From contig OY756966.1 of assembly GCA_963580455.1 (NCBI GenBank), positions 14,635,001 through 14,699,000 of the forward strand: a DNA stretch of 64,000 nt, read 5' to 3'. The notes under the pieces are model-generated. The model was not told the DNA's origin, did not search any database, and saw only the letters and a program-made list of their open reading frames with translations. The translations under genes were made by a program, and so were the position numbers. The DNA is from Euonymus europaeus. Lineage: Eukaryota; Streptophyta; Magnoliopsida; Celastrales; Celastraceae. Below are positions 23,841 to 37,859 of this stretch, in pieces. How positions within the stretch are numbered: the first letter of the stretch is position 1; every line of letters starts with the position of its first letter.

Positions 23841-26800
23841 ATAGAGAGAGTTGAGCAACATCGGACTATCAAAATTGCTCGGGATAGACTTTTTATTGTT
23901 CTTCTACGTTAAATTTTACGAGTATAAGCTTCCTACATTATTTCAATGCCAAAACACCAACTTTCTATGACAAATGGACAAAACCGTTAAAAGATCCTCC
24001 ATTGAGAGAGTTGAGCAACTTCGGACCATCAAACTTGTTCGGTGTACAATTTCTATTGTTCTCATATGTCAAATTTTACGAGTATAAGCTTCCTACATTA
24101 TTTCGATGCCAAAAAACCAACTTTCTATGACAAATGGACAAAACCGTTAAAAGCTCCTCCATACAGAGAGTTGAGCAACTTCGGACCATCAAAGTTGCTC
24201 GGTGTACAATTTCTATTGTTCTCATATGTCAAATTTTACGAGTATAAGCTTCCCACGTTATTTCGATGCCAAAACACCAACTTTCTATGACAAATGGACA
24301 AAACCGATAAAAGCTCCTCCATAGAGAGAGTTGAGCAACTTCGGACTATCAAAATTGCTCGAGATAGACTTTTAATTGTTCTTCTATGTCAAATTTTATG
24401 ATTATAAGCTTCCTACATTATTTCGATGCCAAAACACCAACTTTCTATGACAAACGAACAAAACCGTTAAAAGCTCCTCCATAGAGAGAGTTGAGCAACT
24501 TCGAACAATCAAAATTGCTCGGGATAGACTTTTTATTGTTCTTCTATGTCAAATTTTACGAGTATAAGCTTCCTACATTATTTCGATGCCAAAACACCAA
24601 CTTTCTAAGACAAATATACAAAACCGTTAACAGCTCCTCCATAGAGAGAGTTGAGCAACTTCGGACTCTCAAAATTTCTCGGGATAGACTTTTTATTGTT
24701 TTTCTATGTCAAATTTTACAAGTATAAGCTTCATAGATTATTTCGATGCCAAAACACCAACTTTCTATGACAAATGGACAAAACCGTTAAAAGCCCCTCC
24801 ATAGAGAGAGTTGAGCAACTTCGGACTGTGAAAGTTGCTCGGGATAGACTTTTTATTGTTCTTCTATGTCAAATTTTACGAGTATAAGCTTCCTACATTA
24901 TTTCGATGCCAAAACACCAACTTTCTATGACAAATATACAAAACCGTTAAAAGCTCCTCCATAGAAAGAGTTGGGTAACTTCGGACTATCAAAATTTCTC
25001 GGGATAGACTTTTTATTACTCTTCTATGTCAAATTTTACGAGTATAAGCTTCCTAGATTATTTTGATGCCAAAACACCAACTTTCTATGACAAATAGACA
25101 AAACCGTTAAAAGCTCCACCATAGAGAGAGTTGAGCAACATCGGACTATCAAAATTGCTCGGGATAGACTTTTTATTGTTCTCATATGTCAAATTTTACG
25201 AGTATAAGCTTCCTACATTATTTCGATGCCAAAACACCAACTTTCTATGACAAATGGACAAAACCGTTAAAAGCTCCTCCATAGAGAGAGTTGAGCAACT
25301 TCGGACTATCAAAGTTGCTCGGGATAGACATTTAATTGTTCTTCTATGTCAAATTTTATGAGTATAAGCTTCCTACATTATTTCGATGCCAAAACACCAA
25401 CTTTCTATGACAAACGAACAAAACCGTTAAAAGCTCCTCCATAGAGAGAGTTGAGCTACTTCGAACTATCAAAATTGCTCGGGATAGACTTTTTATTGTT
25501 CTTCTATGTCAAATTTTACGAGTATAAGCTTCCTACATTATTTCGATGCCAAAACACCAACTTTCTAAGACAAATATACAAACCCGTTAAAAGCTCCTCC
25601 ATAGAGAGAGTTGGGCAACTTCGGACTCTCAAAATTTCTCGGGATAGACTTTTTATTGTTTTTCTATGTCAAATTTTACAAGTATAAGCTTCCTAGATTA
25701 TTTCGATGCCAAAACACCAACTTTCTATGACAAATGGACAAAACCGTTAAAAGCTCCTCCATAGAGAGAGTTGAGCAACTTCGAACTATCAAAATTGCTC
25801 GGGATAGACTTTTTATTGTTCTTCTATGTCAAATTTTACGAGTATAAGCTTCCTACATTATTTCGATGCCAAAACACCAACTTTCTAAGACAAATATACA
25901 AAACCGTTAAAACCTCCTCCATAGAGAGAGCTGGGCAACTTCGTACTCTCAAAATTTCTCGGGATAGACTTTTTATTGTTTTTCTATGTCAAATTTTACA
26001 AGTATAAGCTTCCTAGATTATTTCGATGCCAAAACACCAACTTTCTATGACAAATGGACAAAACCGTTAAAAGCTCCTCCATAGAGAGAGTTGAGCAACT
26101 TCGGACTGTGAAAGTTGCTCGGGATAGACTTTTTATTGTTCTTCTATGTCAAGTTTTACGAGTATAAGCTTCCTACATTATTTCGATGCCAAAACACCAA
26201 CTTTCTATGACAAATATACAAAACCGTTAAAAGCTCCTCCATAGAAAGAGTTGGGTAACTTCGGACTATCAAAATTTCTCGGGATAGACTTTTTATTCTT
26301 CTTTTATGACAAATTTTACGAGTATATGCTTCCTAGATTATTTTGATGCCAAAACACCAACTTTCTATGACAAATAGACAAAACCGTTAAAAGCTCCACC
26401 ATAGAGAGAGTTGAGCAATTTCGGACTATCAAAATTGCTCGGGATAGACTTTTTATTGTTATTCTATGTTAAATTTTACGAGTATAAGCTTCCTACATTA
26501 TTTCGATGCCAAAACGCCAACTTTCTATGACAAATGGACAAAACCGTTAAAAGCTCCTCCATAGAGAGAGTTGAGCAACTTCGGACCATCAAAGTTGCTC
26601 GGTGTACAATTTCTATTGTTCTCATATGTCAAATTTTACGAGTATAAGCTTCCTACATTATTTCGATGCCAAAACACAAAATTTCTATGACAAATGGACA
26701 AAACCGTTAAAAGCTCCTCCATATAGAGAGTTGAGCAACTTCGAACAATCAAAATTGCTCGGGATAGACTTTTTATTGTTCTTCTATGTCAAATTTTACG

Positions 26801-28638
26801 AGTATAAGCTTCCTACATTATTTCGATGCCAAAACACCAACTTTCTAAGACAAATATACAAAACCGTTAAAAGCTCCTCCATAGAGAGAGTTGGGCAACT
26901 TCGGACTCTCAAAATTTCTCGGGATAGACTTTTTATTGTTTTTCTATGTCAAATTTTACAAGTATAAGCTTCATAGATTATTTCGATGCCAAAACACCAA
27001 CTTTCTATGACAAATGGACAAAACCGTTAAAAGCTCCTCCATAGAGAGAGTTGAGCAACTTCGGACTGTGAAAGTTGCTCGGGATAGACTTTTTATTGTT
27101 CTTCTATGTCAAATTTTACGAGTATAAGCTTCCTACATTATTTCGATGCCAAAACACCAACTTTCTATGACAAATATACAAAACCGTTAAAAACTCCTCC
27201 ATAGAAAGAGTTGGGTAACTTCGGACTATCAAAATTTCTCGGGATAGACTTTTTATTATTCTTCTATGTCAAATTTTACGAGTATAAGCTTCCTAGATTA
27301 TTTTGATGTCAAAACACCAACTTTCTATGACAAATAGACAAAACCGTTAAAAGCTCCACCATAGAGAGAGTTGAGCAACATCGGACTATCAAAATTGCTC
27401 GGGATAGACTTTTTCTTGTTCTTCTATGTTAAATTTTACGAGTATAAGCTTCCTACATTATTTCGATGACAAAACACCAACTTTCTATGACAAATGGACA
27501 AAACCGTTAAAAGCTCCTCCATTGAGAGAGTTGAGCAACTTCGGACCATCAAACTTGTTCGGTGTACAATTTCTATTGTTCTCATATGTCAAATTTTACG
27601 AGTATAAGCTTCTTACAGTATTTCGATGCCAAAACACCAACTTTCTATGACAAATGGACAAAACCGTTAAAAGCTCCTTCATACAGAGAGTTGAGCAACT
27701 TTGGACCATCAAAGTTGTCGGTGTACAATTTCTATTGTTCTCATATGTCAAATTTTACGAGTATAAGCTTCCTACATTATTTCGATGCCAAAACACCAAC
27801 TTTCTATGACAAATGGACAAAACCGTTAAAAGCTCCTCCATAGAGAGAGTTGATCAACTTCGGACTATCAAAGTTGCTCGGGATAGACTTTTAATTGTTC
27901 TTCTATGTCAAATTTTATGAGTATAAGCTTCCTACATTATTTCGATGCCAAAACACCAACTTTCTATGACAAACGAACAAAACTGTTAAAAGCTCCTCCA
28001 TAGATAGAGTTGAGCAACTTCGAACTATCAAAATTGCTCGGGATAGACTTTTTATTGTTCTTCTATGTCAAATTTTACGAGTATAAGCTTCCTACATTAT
28101 TTCGATGCCAAAACACCAACTTTCTAAGACAAATATACAAAACCGTTAAAAGCTCCTCCATAGAGAGAGTTGGGCAACTTCGGACTCTCAAAATTTCTCG
28201 GGATAGACTTTTTATTGTTTTTCTATGTCAAATTTTACAAGTATAAGCTTCCTAGATTATTTCGATGCCAAAACACCAACTTTCTATGACAAATGGAAAA
28301 ACCGTTAAAAGCTCCTCCATAGAGAGAGTTGAGCAACTTCGGACTGTGAAAGTTGCTCGGGATAGACTTTTTATTGTTCTTCTATGTCAAGTTTTACGAG
28401 TATAAGCTTCCTACATTATTTCGATGCCAAAACACCAACTTTCTATGACAAATATACAAAACCGTTAAAAGCTCCTCCATAGAAAGAGTTGGGTAACTTC
28501 GGACTATCAAAATTTCTCGGGATAGACTTTTTATTCTTCTTCTATGCCGAATTTTACGAGTATAAGCTTCCTAGATTATTTTGATGCCAAAACACCAACT
28601 TTCTATGACAAATAGACAAAACCGTTAAAAGCTCCACC
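23841..28638 (+). repeat. Second 6-8-mer higher-order repeat block
   Basis: Units bounded by the same 'ccacc' marker: 23,841-25,120 (8 monomers), 25,121-26,400 (8, containing a two-monomer duplication), 26,401-27,360 (6) and 27,361-28,638 (8, shortened by two 1-bp deletions). Monomer order matches the 321-7,360 block. The preceding stretch repeats at 1,280 bp: the segment near 23,211-23,447 with 'gttaacagc' recurs at 24,491-24,727. The first register-shifting indels of the window are here: 'gttgtcgg' at about 27,716 and 'tggaaaaacc' at about 28,295. Confidence 0.83.
25441..26080 (+). repeat. Two-monomer (320-bp) tandem duplication
   Basis: The 'cgaactatc' + 'ggactctc' monomer pair at 25,441-25,760 is followed by a second copy at 25,761-26,080. 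Elsewhere in the block the pair occurs once per unit. A few substitutions separate the copies ('gagctact', 'aacccg' in the first; 'aaacctcc', 'agctgggc', 'cgtactctc' in the second). Confidence 0.8.
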
Positions 28639-31600
28639 ATAGAGAGAGTTGAGCAATTTCGGACTATCAAAATTGCTCGGGATAGACTTTTTATTGTTAT
28701 TCTATGTTAAATTTTACGAGTATAAGCTTCCTACATTATTTCGATGCCAAAACACCAAGTTTCTGTGACAAATGGACAAAACCGTTAAAAGCTCCTCCAT
28801 AGAGAGAGTTGAGCAACTTCGGACCATCAAAGTTGCTCGGTGTACAATTTCTATTGTTTTCATATGTCAAATTTTACGAGTATAAGCTTCCTACATTATT
28901 TCGATGCCAAAATAACAACTTTCTACGACAAATGGACAAAACCGTTAAAAGCTCCTCCATAGAGAGAGTTGAGCAACTTCGGACTCTCAAAGTTGCTCGG
29001 GATAGACTTTTAATTGTTCTTCTATGTCAAATTATACGAGTATAAGTTTCCTACATTATTTCGATGCCAAAACACAAACTTTCTATGACAAATGGACAAA
29101 ACCGTTAAAAGCTCCTCCATAGAGGGAGTTGAGAAACTTTGGACCATCAAAGTTGCTCGGTGTACAATTTCTATTGTTCTCATATGTCAAATTTTACGAG
29201 TATAAGCTTCAGAGATTATTTCAATGCCAAAACACCAACTTTCTATGACAAATGGACAAAACCGTTAAAAGCTCCTCTATAGAGAGAGTTGAGCAACTTC
29301 GGACTGTGAAAGTTGCTCGGGATAGACTTTTTATTGTTCTTCTATGTCAAATTTTACGAGTATAAGCTTCCTACATTATTTCGATGCCAAAACACCAACT
29401 TTCTAAGACAAATATACAAATTCGTTAAAAGCTCCTCCATAGAGAGAGTTGGGCAACTTCGGACTATCAAAATTTCTCGGGATAGACTTTTTATTGTTCT
29501 TCTATGTCAAATTTTACGAGTATAAGCTTCCTAGATTATTTCGATGCCAAAACAACAACTTTCTATGACAAATGGACAAAACCGTTAAAAGCTCCTCCAT
29601 AGAGAGAGTTGAGCAACTTCGGACTGTTAAAGTTGCTCGGGATAGACTTTTTATTGTTCTTCTATGTCAAATTTTACGAGTATAAGCTTCCTACATTATT
29701 TCGATGCCAAAACACCAACTTTCTATGACAAATATACAAAACCGTTAAAAGCTCCTCCATAGAAAGAGTTGGTAAACTTCGGACTATCAAAATTTCTCGG
29801 GATAGACTTTTTATTGTTCTTGTATGTTAAATTTTATGAGTATAAGCTTCCTACATTATTTCGATGCAAAACACCAACTTTCTATGACAAATGGACAAAA
29901 CCGTTAAAAGCTCCTCCATAGAGAGAGTTGAGCAACTTCCGACCATCAAAGTTGCTCGGTGTACAATTTCTATTGTTCTCATATGTCAAATTTTACGAGT
30001 ATAAGCTTCCTACATTATTTCGATGCCAAAACACCAACTTTCTATCACAAATGGACAAAACCGTTAAAAGCTCCTCCATAGAGAGAGTTGAGCAACTTCG
30101 GACCATCAAAGTTGCTCGGTGTACAATTTCTATTGTTCTCATATGTCAAGTTTTACGAGTATAAGCTTCCTACATTATATCGATGCCAAAACACCAACTT
30201 TCTATGACAAATGGACAAAACCGTTAAAAGCTACTCTATAGAGAGAGTTGAGCAACTTCGGACTGTGAAAGTTGCTCGGGATAGACTTTTTATTGCTCTT
30301 CTATGTCAAATTTTACGAGTATAAGCTTCCTACATTATATCGATGCCAAAACACCAACTTTCTATGACAAATGGACAAAACCGTTAAAAGCTACTCTATA
30401 GAGAGAGTTGAGCAACTTCGGACTGTGAAAGTTGCTCGGGATAGACTTTTTATTGCTCTTCTATGTCAAATTTTACGAGTATAAGCTTCCTAGATTATTT
30501 CGATGCCAAAACACCAACTTTCTATGAAAAATGGACAAAACCGTTAAAAGCTCCTCCATAGAGAGAGTTGAGCAACTTCGGACTGTGAAAGTTGCTCGGG
30601 ATAGACTTTTTATTGTTCTTCTATGTCAAATTTTACGAGTATAAGCTTCCTACATTATTTCGATGCCAAAACACCAACTTTCTATGACAAATATACAAAA
30701 CCGTTAAAAGCTCCTCCATAGAAAGAGTTGGGTAACTTCGGACTATAAAAATATCTCAGGATAGACTTTTTATTATTCTTCTATGTCAAATTTTACGAGT
30801 ATAAGCTTCCTAGATTATTTTGATGCCAAAACACCAACTTGCTATGACAAATAGACAAAACCGTTAAAAGCTCCACCATAGAGAGAGTTGAGCAACTTCG
30901 GACTATCAAAATTGCTCGGGATAGACTTTTATTGTTCTTGTATGTTAAATTTTACGAGTATAAGCTTCCTACATTATTTCGATGCCAAAACACCAACTTT
31001 CTATGACAAATGGACAAAACCGTTAAAAGCTCCTCCATAGAGAGAGTTGAGCAACTTCGGACCATCAAAGTTGCTCGGTGTACAATTTCTATTGTTCTCA
31101 TATGTCAAATTTTACGAGTATAAGCTTCCTACATTATTTCGATGCCAAAACACCAACTTTCTATGACAAATGGACAAAACCGTTAAAAGCTACTCTATAG
31201 AGAGAGTTGAGCAACTTCGGACTGTGAAAGTTGCTCGGGATAGACTTTTTATTGCTCTTCTATGTCAAATTTTACGAGTATAAGCTTCCTACATTATTTC
31301 GATGCCAAAACACCAACTTTCTAAGACAAATATACAAATTCGTTAAAAGCTCCTCCATAGAGAGAGTTGGGCAACTTCGGACTAGCAAAATTTCTCGGGA
31401 TAGACTTTTTATTGTTCTTCTATGTCAAATTTTACGAGTATAAGCTTCCTAGATTATTTCGATGCCAAAACAACAACTTTCTATGACAAATGGACAAAAC
31501 CGTTAGAAGCTCCTCCATAGAGAGAGTTGAGCAACTTCGGACTGTGAAAGTTGCTCGGGATAGACTTTTTATTGTTCTTCTATGTCAAATTTTACGAGTA

Positions 31601-34600
31601 TGAGCTTCATACATTATTTCGATGCCAAAACACCAACTTTCTATGACAAATATACAAAACCGTTAAAAGCTCCTCCATAGAAAGAGTTGGGTAACTTCGG
31701 ACTATCAAAATTTCTCAGGATAGACTTTTTATTATTCTTCTATGTCAAATTTTACGAGTATAAGCTTCCTAGATTATTTTGATGCCAAAACACCAACTTG
31801 CTATGACAAATAGACAAAACCGTTAAAAGCTCCACCATAGAGAGAGTTGAGCAACTTCGGACTATCAAAATTGCTCGGGATAGACTTTTTATTGTTCTTG
31901 TATGTTAAATTTTACGAGTATAAGCTTCCTACATTATTTCGATGCCAAAACACCAACTTTCTATGACAAATGGACAAAACCGTTAAAAGCTCCTCCATAG
32001 AGAGAGTTGAGCAACTTCGGACCATCAAAGTTGCTCGGTGTACAATTTCTATTGTTCTCATATGTCAAATTTTACGAGTATAAGCTTCAGAGATTATTTC
32101 AATGCCAAAACACCAACTTTCTATGACAAATGGACAAAACCGTTAAAAGCTCCTCTATAGAGAGAGTTGAGCAACGTCGGACTGTGAAAGTTGCTCGGGA
32201 TAGACTTTTTATTGTTCTTCTATGTCAAATTTTACGAGTATAAGCTTCCTACATTATTTCGATGCCAAAACAACAACTTTCTAAGACAAATATACAAATT
32301 CGTTAAAAGCTCCTCCATAGAGAGAGTTGGGCAACTTCGGACTATCAAAATTTCTCGGGATAGACTTTTTATTGTTCTTCTATGTCAAATTTTACGAGTA
32401 TAAGCTTCCTAGATTATTTCGATGCCAAAACAACAACTTTCTATGACAAATGGACAAAACCGTTAAAAGCTCCTCCATAGAGAGAGTTGAGCAACTTCGG
32501 ACTGTGAAAGTTGCTCGGGATAGACTTTTTATTGTTCTTCTATGTCAAATTTTACGAGTATAAGCCTCCTACATTATTTCGATGCCAAAACACCAACTTT
32601 CTATGACAAATATACAAAACCGTTAAAAGCTCCTCCATAGAAAGAGTTGGGTAACTTCGGACTATCAAAATTTCTCGGGATAGACTTTTTATTATTCTTG
32701 TATGTTAAATTTTACGAGTATAAGCTTCCTACATTATTTCGATGCCAAAACACCAACTTTCTATGACAAATGGACAAAACCCTTAAAAGCTCCTCCATAG
32801 AGAGAGTTGAGCAACTTCGGACCATCAAAGTTGCTCGGTGTACAATTTCTATTGTTCTCATATGTCAAATTTTACGAGTATAAGCTTCCTACATTATTTC
32901 GATGCCAAAACACCAACTTTCTATGACAAATGGACAAAACCGTTAAAAGCTCCTCCATAGAGAGAGTTGAGCAACTTCGGACCATCAAAGTTGCTCGGTG
33001 TACAATTTCTATTGTTCTCATATGTCAAATTTTACGAGTATAAGCTTCCTACATTATTTCGATGCCAAAACACCAACTTTCTATGACAAATGGACAAAAC
33101 CGTTAAAAGCTCATCTATAGAGAGAGTTGAGCAACTTCGGACTGTGAAAGTTGCTCGGGATAGACTTTTTATTGCTCTTCTATGTCAAATTTTACGAGTA
33201 TAAGCTTCCTACATTATTTCGTTGCCAAAACACCAACTTTCTAAGACAAATATACAAAACCGTTAAAAGCTCCTCCATAGAGAGAGTTGAGCAACTTCGG
33301 ACTATCAAAATTTCTCGGGATAGACTTTTTATTGTTCTTCTATGTCAAATTTTACGAGTATAAGCTTCCTAGATTATTTCGATGCCAAAACACCAACTTT
33401 CTATGACAAATGGACAAAACCGTTAAAAGCTCCTCCATAAAGAGAGTTGAGCAACTTCGGACTGTGAAAGTTGCTCGGGATAGACTTTTTATTGTTCTTC
33501 TATGTCAAATTTTAGGAGTATAAGCTTCCTACATTATTTCGATGCCAAAACAACAACTTTCTATGACAAATATACAAAACCGTTAAAAGCTCCTCCATAG
33601 AAAGAGTTGGGTAACTTCGGACTATCAAAATTTCTCAGGATAGACTTTTTATTATTCTTCTATGTCAAATTTTACGAGTATAAGCTTCCTAGATTATTTT
33701 GATGCCAAAACACCAACTTGCTATGACAAATAGACAAAACCGTTAAAAGCTCCACCATAGAGAGAGTTGAGCAACTTCGGACTATCATAATTGCTCGGGA
33801 TAGACTTTTTATTGTTCTTGTATGTTAAATTTTACGAGTATAAGCTTCCTACATTATTTCGATGCCAAAACACCAACTTTCTATGACAAATGGACAAAAC
33901 CGTTAAAAGTTCCTCCATAGAAAGAGTTGAGCAACTTCGGACCATCAAAGTTGCTCGGTGTACAATTTCTATTGTTCTCATATGTCAAATTTTACGAGTA
34001 TAAGCTTCCTACATTATTTCGATGCCAAAACACCAACTTTCTATGACAAATGGACAAAACCGTTAAAAGCTCCTCCATAGAGAGAGTTGAGCAACTTCGG
34101 ACCATCAAAGTTGCTCGGTGTACAATTTCTATTGTTCTCATATGTCAAATTTTACGAGTATAAGCTTCCTACATTAATTCGATGCCAAAACACCAACTTT
34201 CTATGACAAATGGACAAAACCGTTAAAAGCTCCTCCATAGAGAGAGTTGAGCAACTTCGGACCATCAAAGTTGCTCGGTGTACAATTTCTATTGTTCTTA
34301 TATGTCAAATTTTACGAGTATAAGCTTCCTACATTATTTCGATGCCAAAACACCAACTTTCTATGACAAATGGACAAAACCGTTAAAAGCTCCTCTATAG
34401 AGAGAGTTGAGCAACTTCGGACTGTGAAAGTTGCTCGGGATAGACTTTTTATTGATCTTCTATGTCAAATTTTACGAGTATAAGCTTCCTACATTATTTC
34501 GTTGCCAAAACACCAACTTTCTAAGACAAATATACAAAACCGTTAAAAGCTCCTCCATAGAGAGAGTTGGGCAACTTCGGACTATCAAAATTTCTCGGGA

Positions 34601-36500
34601 TAGACTTTTTATTGTTCTTCTATGTCAAATTTTACGAGTATAAGCTTCCTAGATTATTTCGATGCCAAAACACCAACTTTCTATGACAAATGGACAAAAC
34701 CGTTAAAAGCTCCTCCATAAAGAGAGTTGAGCAACTTCGGACTGTGAAAGTTGCTCGGGATAGACTTTTTATTGTTCTTTTATGTCAAATTTTAGGAGTA
34801 TAAGCTTCCTACATTATTTCGATGCCAAAACACCAACTTTCTATGACAAATATACAAAACCGTTAAAAGCTCCTCCATAGAAAGAGTTGGGTAACTTCGG
34901 ACTCTCAAAATTTCTCAGGATAGACTTTTTATTATTCTTCTATGTCAAATTTTACGAGTATAAGCTTCCTAGATTATTTTGATGCCAAAACACCAACTTG
35001 CTATGACAAATAGACAAAACCGTTAAAAGCTCCACCATAGAGAGAGTTGAGCAACTTCGGACTATCAAAATTGCTCGGGATAGACTTTTTATTGTTCTTG
35101 TATGTTAAATTTTACGAGTATAAGCTTCCTACATTATTTCGATGCCAAAACACCAACTTTCTATGACAAATGGACAAAACCGTTAAAAGCTCCTCCATAG
35201 AGAGAGTTGAGCAACTTCGGACCATGAAAGTTGCTCGGTGTACAATTTCTATTGTTCTCATATGTCAAATTTTACGAGTATAAGCTTCCTACATTATTTC
35301 GATGCCAAAACACCAACTTTCTAAGACAAAAATACAAAACCGTTAAAAGCTCCTCCATAGAGAGAGTTGGCAACTTCGGACTATCAAAATTTCTCAAGAT
35401 AGACTTTTTATTGTTCTTCTATGTCAAATTTTACGAGTATAAGCTTCCTAGATTATTTTGATGCCAAAACACCAACTTTCTATGACAAATAGACAAAACC
35501 GTTAAAAGCTCCACCATAGAGAGAGTTGAGCAACTTCGGAATATCAAAATTGCACGGGATAGACTTTTTATTGTTCTTCTATGTTAAATTTTACGAGTAT
35601 AAGCTTCCCACATTATTTCGATGCCAAAACACCAACATTCTATGACAAATGGACAAAACCGTTAAAAGCTCCTCCATAGAGAGAGTTGAGCAACTTCGGA
35701 CTATCAAAATTGCTCGGGATAGCCTTTTTATTGTTCTTCTATGTTAAATTTTACGAGTATAAGCTTCCTACATTATTTCGATGCCAAAACACCAACTTTC
35801 TATGACAAATGGACAAAACCATTAAAAGCTCCTCGATAGAGAGAGTTGAGCAAGTTCGGCCCATCAAAGTTGCTCGGTGTACAATTTCTATTATTTTCAT
35901 ATGTCAAATTTTACGAGTATAAGCTTCCTACATTATTTCGATGCCAAAACAACAACTTTCTATGACAAATGGACAAAACCGTTAAAAGCTCCTCCATAGA
36001 GAGAGTTGAGCAACTTTGGACTGTCAAAGTTGCTCCGTGTACAATTTCTATTGTTTTCATATGTCAAATTTTACGAGTATAAGCTTCCTACATTATTTCG
36101 ATGCCAAAACAACAACTTTCTATGACAAATGGACAAAACCGTTAAAAGCTCCTCGATAGAGAGAGTTGAGCAACTTCGGACTATCAAAATTGCTCGGGAT
36201 AGACTTTTATTGTTCTTCTATGTCAAATTTTACGAGTATAAGCTTCCTACATTATTTCGATGCCAAAACACCAATTTTCTATGACAAATGGACAAAACCG
36301 TTAAAAGCTCCTCCATAGAGAGAGTTGAGCAACTTCGGACTATCAAAGTTGCTCGGGATAGACTTTTAATTGTTCTTCTATGTCAAATTTTATGAGTATA
36401 AGCCACCTAGATTATTTCGATGCCAAAACACCAACTTTCTATGACAAATGGATAAAACCGTTAAAAGCTCCTCCATAGAGTGTGTTGAGCAACTTCGGAC
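28639..36500 (+). repeat. Irregular satellite domain, mainly 6-monomer spacing
   Basis: A marker monomer ('tctatagagag' followed by 'ggactgtg') recurs near 29,277, 30,237, 30,397, 31,197, 32,157, 33,117 and 34,397. The spacings are about 960, 160, 800, 960, 960 and 1,280 bp. Single-base deletions accumulate ('gatgcaaaac' at about 29,865; 'gacttttatt' at about 30,925 and 36,201; 'gttggcaac' at about 35,368). Homogenisation looks less complete than in the first 28 kb. No gene is visible. Confidence 0.75.
30171..30490 (+). repeat. Recent single-monomer duplication
   Basis: Two adjacent monomers carry the same otherwise rare pair of variants, 'attatatcgatgcc' (30,175 and 30,335) and 'gctactctata' (about 30,230 and 30,390). 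The stretch between them reads the same in both, indicating duplication of one 160-bp unit by a small unequal exchange. Confidence 0.8.
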
Positions 36501-37859
36501 CATCAAAGTTGTCGGTGTACAATTTCTATTGTTCTCATATGTCAAATTTTACGAGTATAAGCTTCAGAGATTATTTAAATGCCAAAACACCAACTTTCTT
36601 TGACAAATGGACAAAACCGTTAAAAGCTCCTCCATAGAGAGAGTTGAGCAACTTCGGACTGTGAAAGTTGCTCGGGATAGACTTTTTATTGTTCTTCTAT
36701 GTCAAATTTTACGAGTATAAGCTTCCTACATTGTTTCGATGCCAAAACACCAACTTTCTATGACAAATATACAAAACCGTTAAAAGCTCCTCCATAGAGA
36801 GAGTTGGGCAACTTCGGACTATCAAAATTTCTCGGGCTAGACTTTTTATTGTTCTTCTATGTCAAATTTTACGAGTATAAGCTTCCAAGGTTATTTCGAT
36901 GCCAAAACTCCAACTTTCTATGACAAATAGACAAAACCGTTAAAAGCTCCTTCATAGAGAGAGTTGCGCAACTTCGGACTATCAAAATTGCTCGGGATAG
37001 AATTTTTATTGTTCTTCTATGTTAAATTTTACGAGTATAAGCTTCCTACATTATTTCGATGCCAAAACACCAACTTTCTATGACAAATGGACAAAACCGT
37101 TAAAAGCTCCTCCATAGAGAGAGTTGAGCAACTTCCGACTATCAAAGTTGCTCGGTGTACAATTTCTATTGTTCTCATATGTCAAATTTTACGAGTATAA
37201 GCTTCCTACATTATTTCGATGACAAAACACCAACTTTCTATGACAAATGGACAAAACCGTTAAAAGCTTCTCCATAGAGAGAGTTGAGCAACTTCGGACC
37301 ATCAAAGTTGCTCGGTGTACAATTTCTATTGTTCTCATATGTCAAATTTTACGAGTATAAGCTTCAGAGATTATTTCAATGCCAAAACACCAACTTTCTT
37401 TGACAAATGGACAAAACCGTTAAAAGCTCCTCTATAGAGAGAGTTGAGGAACTTCGGACTGTGAAAGTTGCTCGGGATAGACTTTTTATTGTTCTTCTAT
37501 GTCAAATTTTATGAGTATAAGCTTCCTACATTATTTCGATGCAAAAACACCAACTTTCTAAGACAAAAGTACAAAACCGTTAAAAGCTCCTCCATAGAGA
37601 GAGTTGGGCAACTTCGGACTATCAAAATTTCTCGGGATAGACTTTTTATTGTTCTTCTATGTTAAATTTTACGAGTATAAGCTTCCCACATTATTTCGAT
37701 GCCAAAACACCAACTTTCTATGACAAATGGACAAAACCGTTAAAAGCTCCTCCATAGAGAGAGTTGAGCAACTTCGGACTATCAAAGTTGCTCGGGATAG
37801 ACTTTTTATTGTTCTTCTATGTTAAATTTTACGAGTATAAGCTTCCTACATTATTTCGA

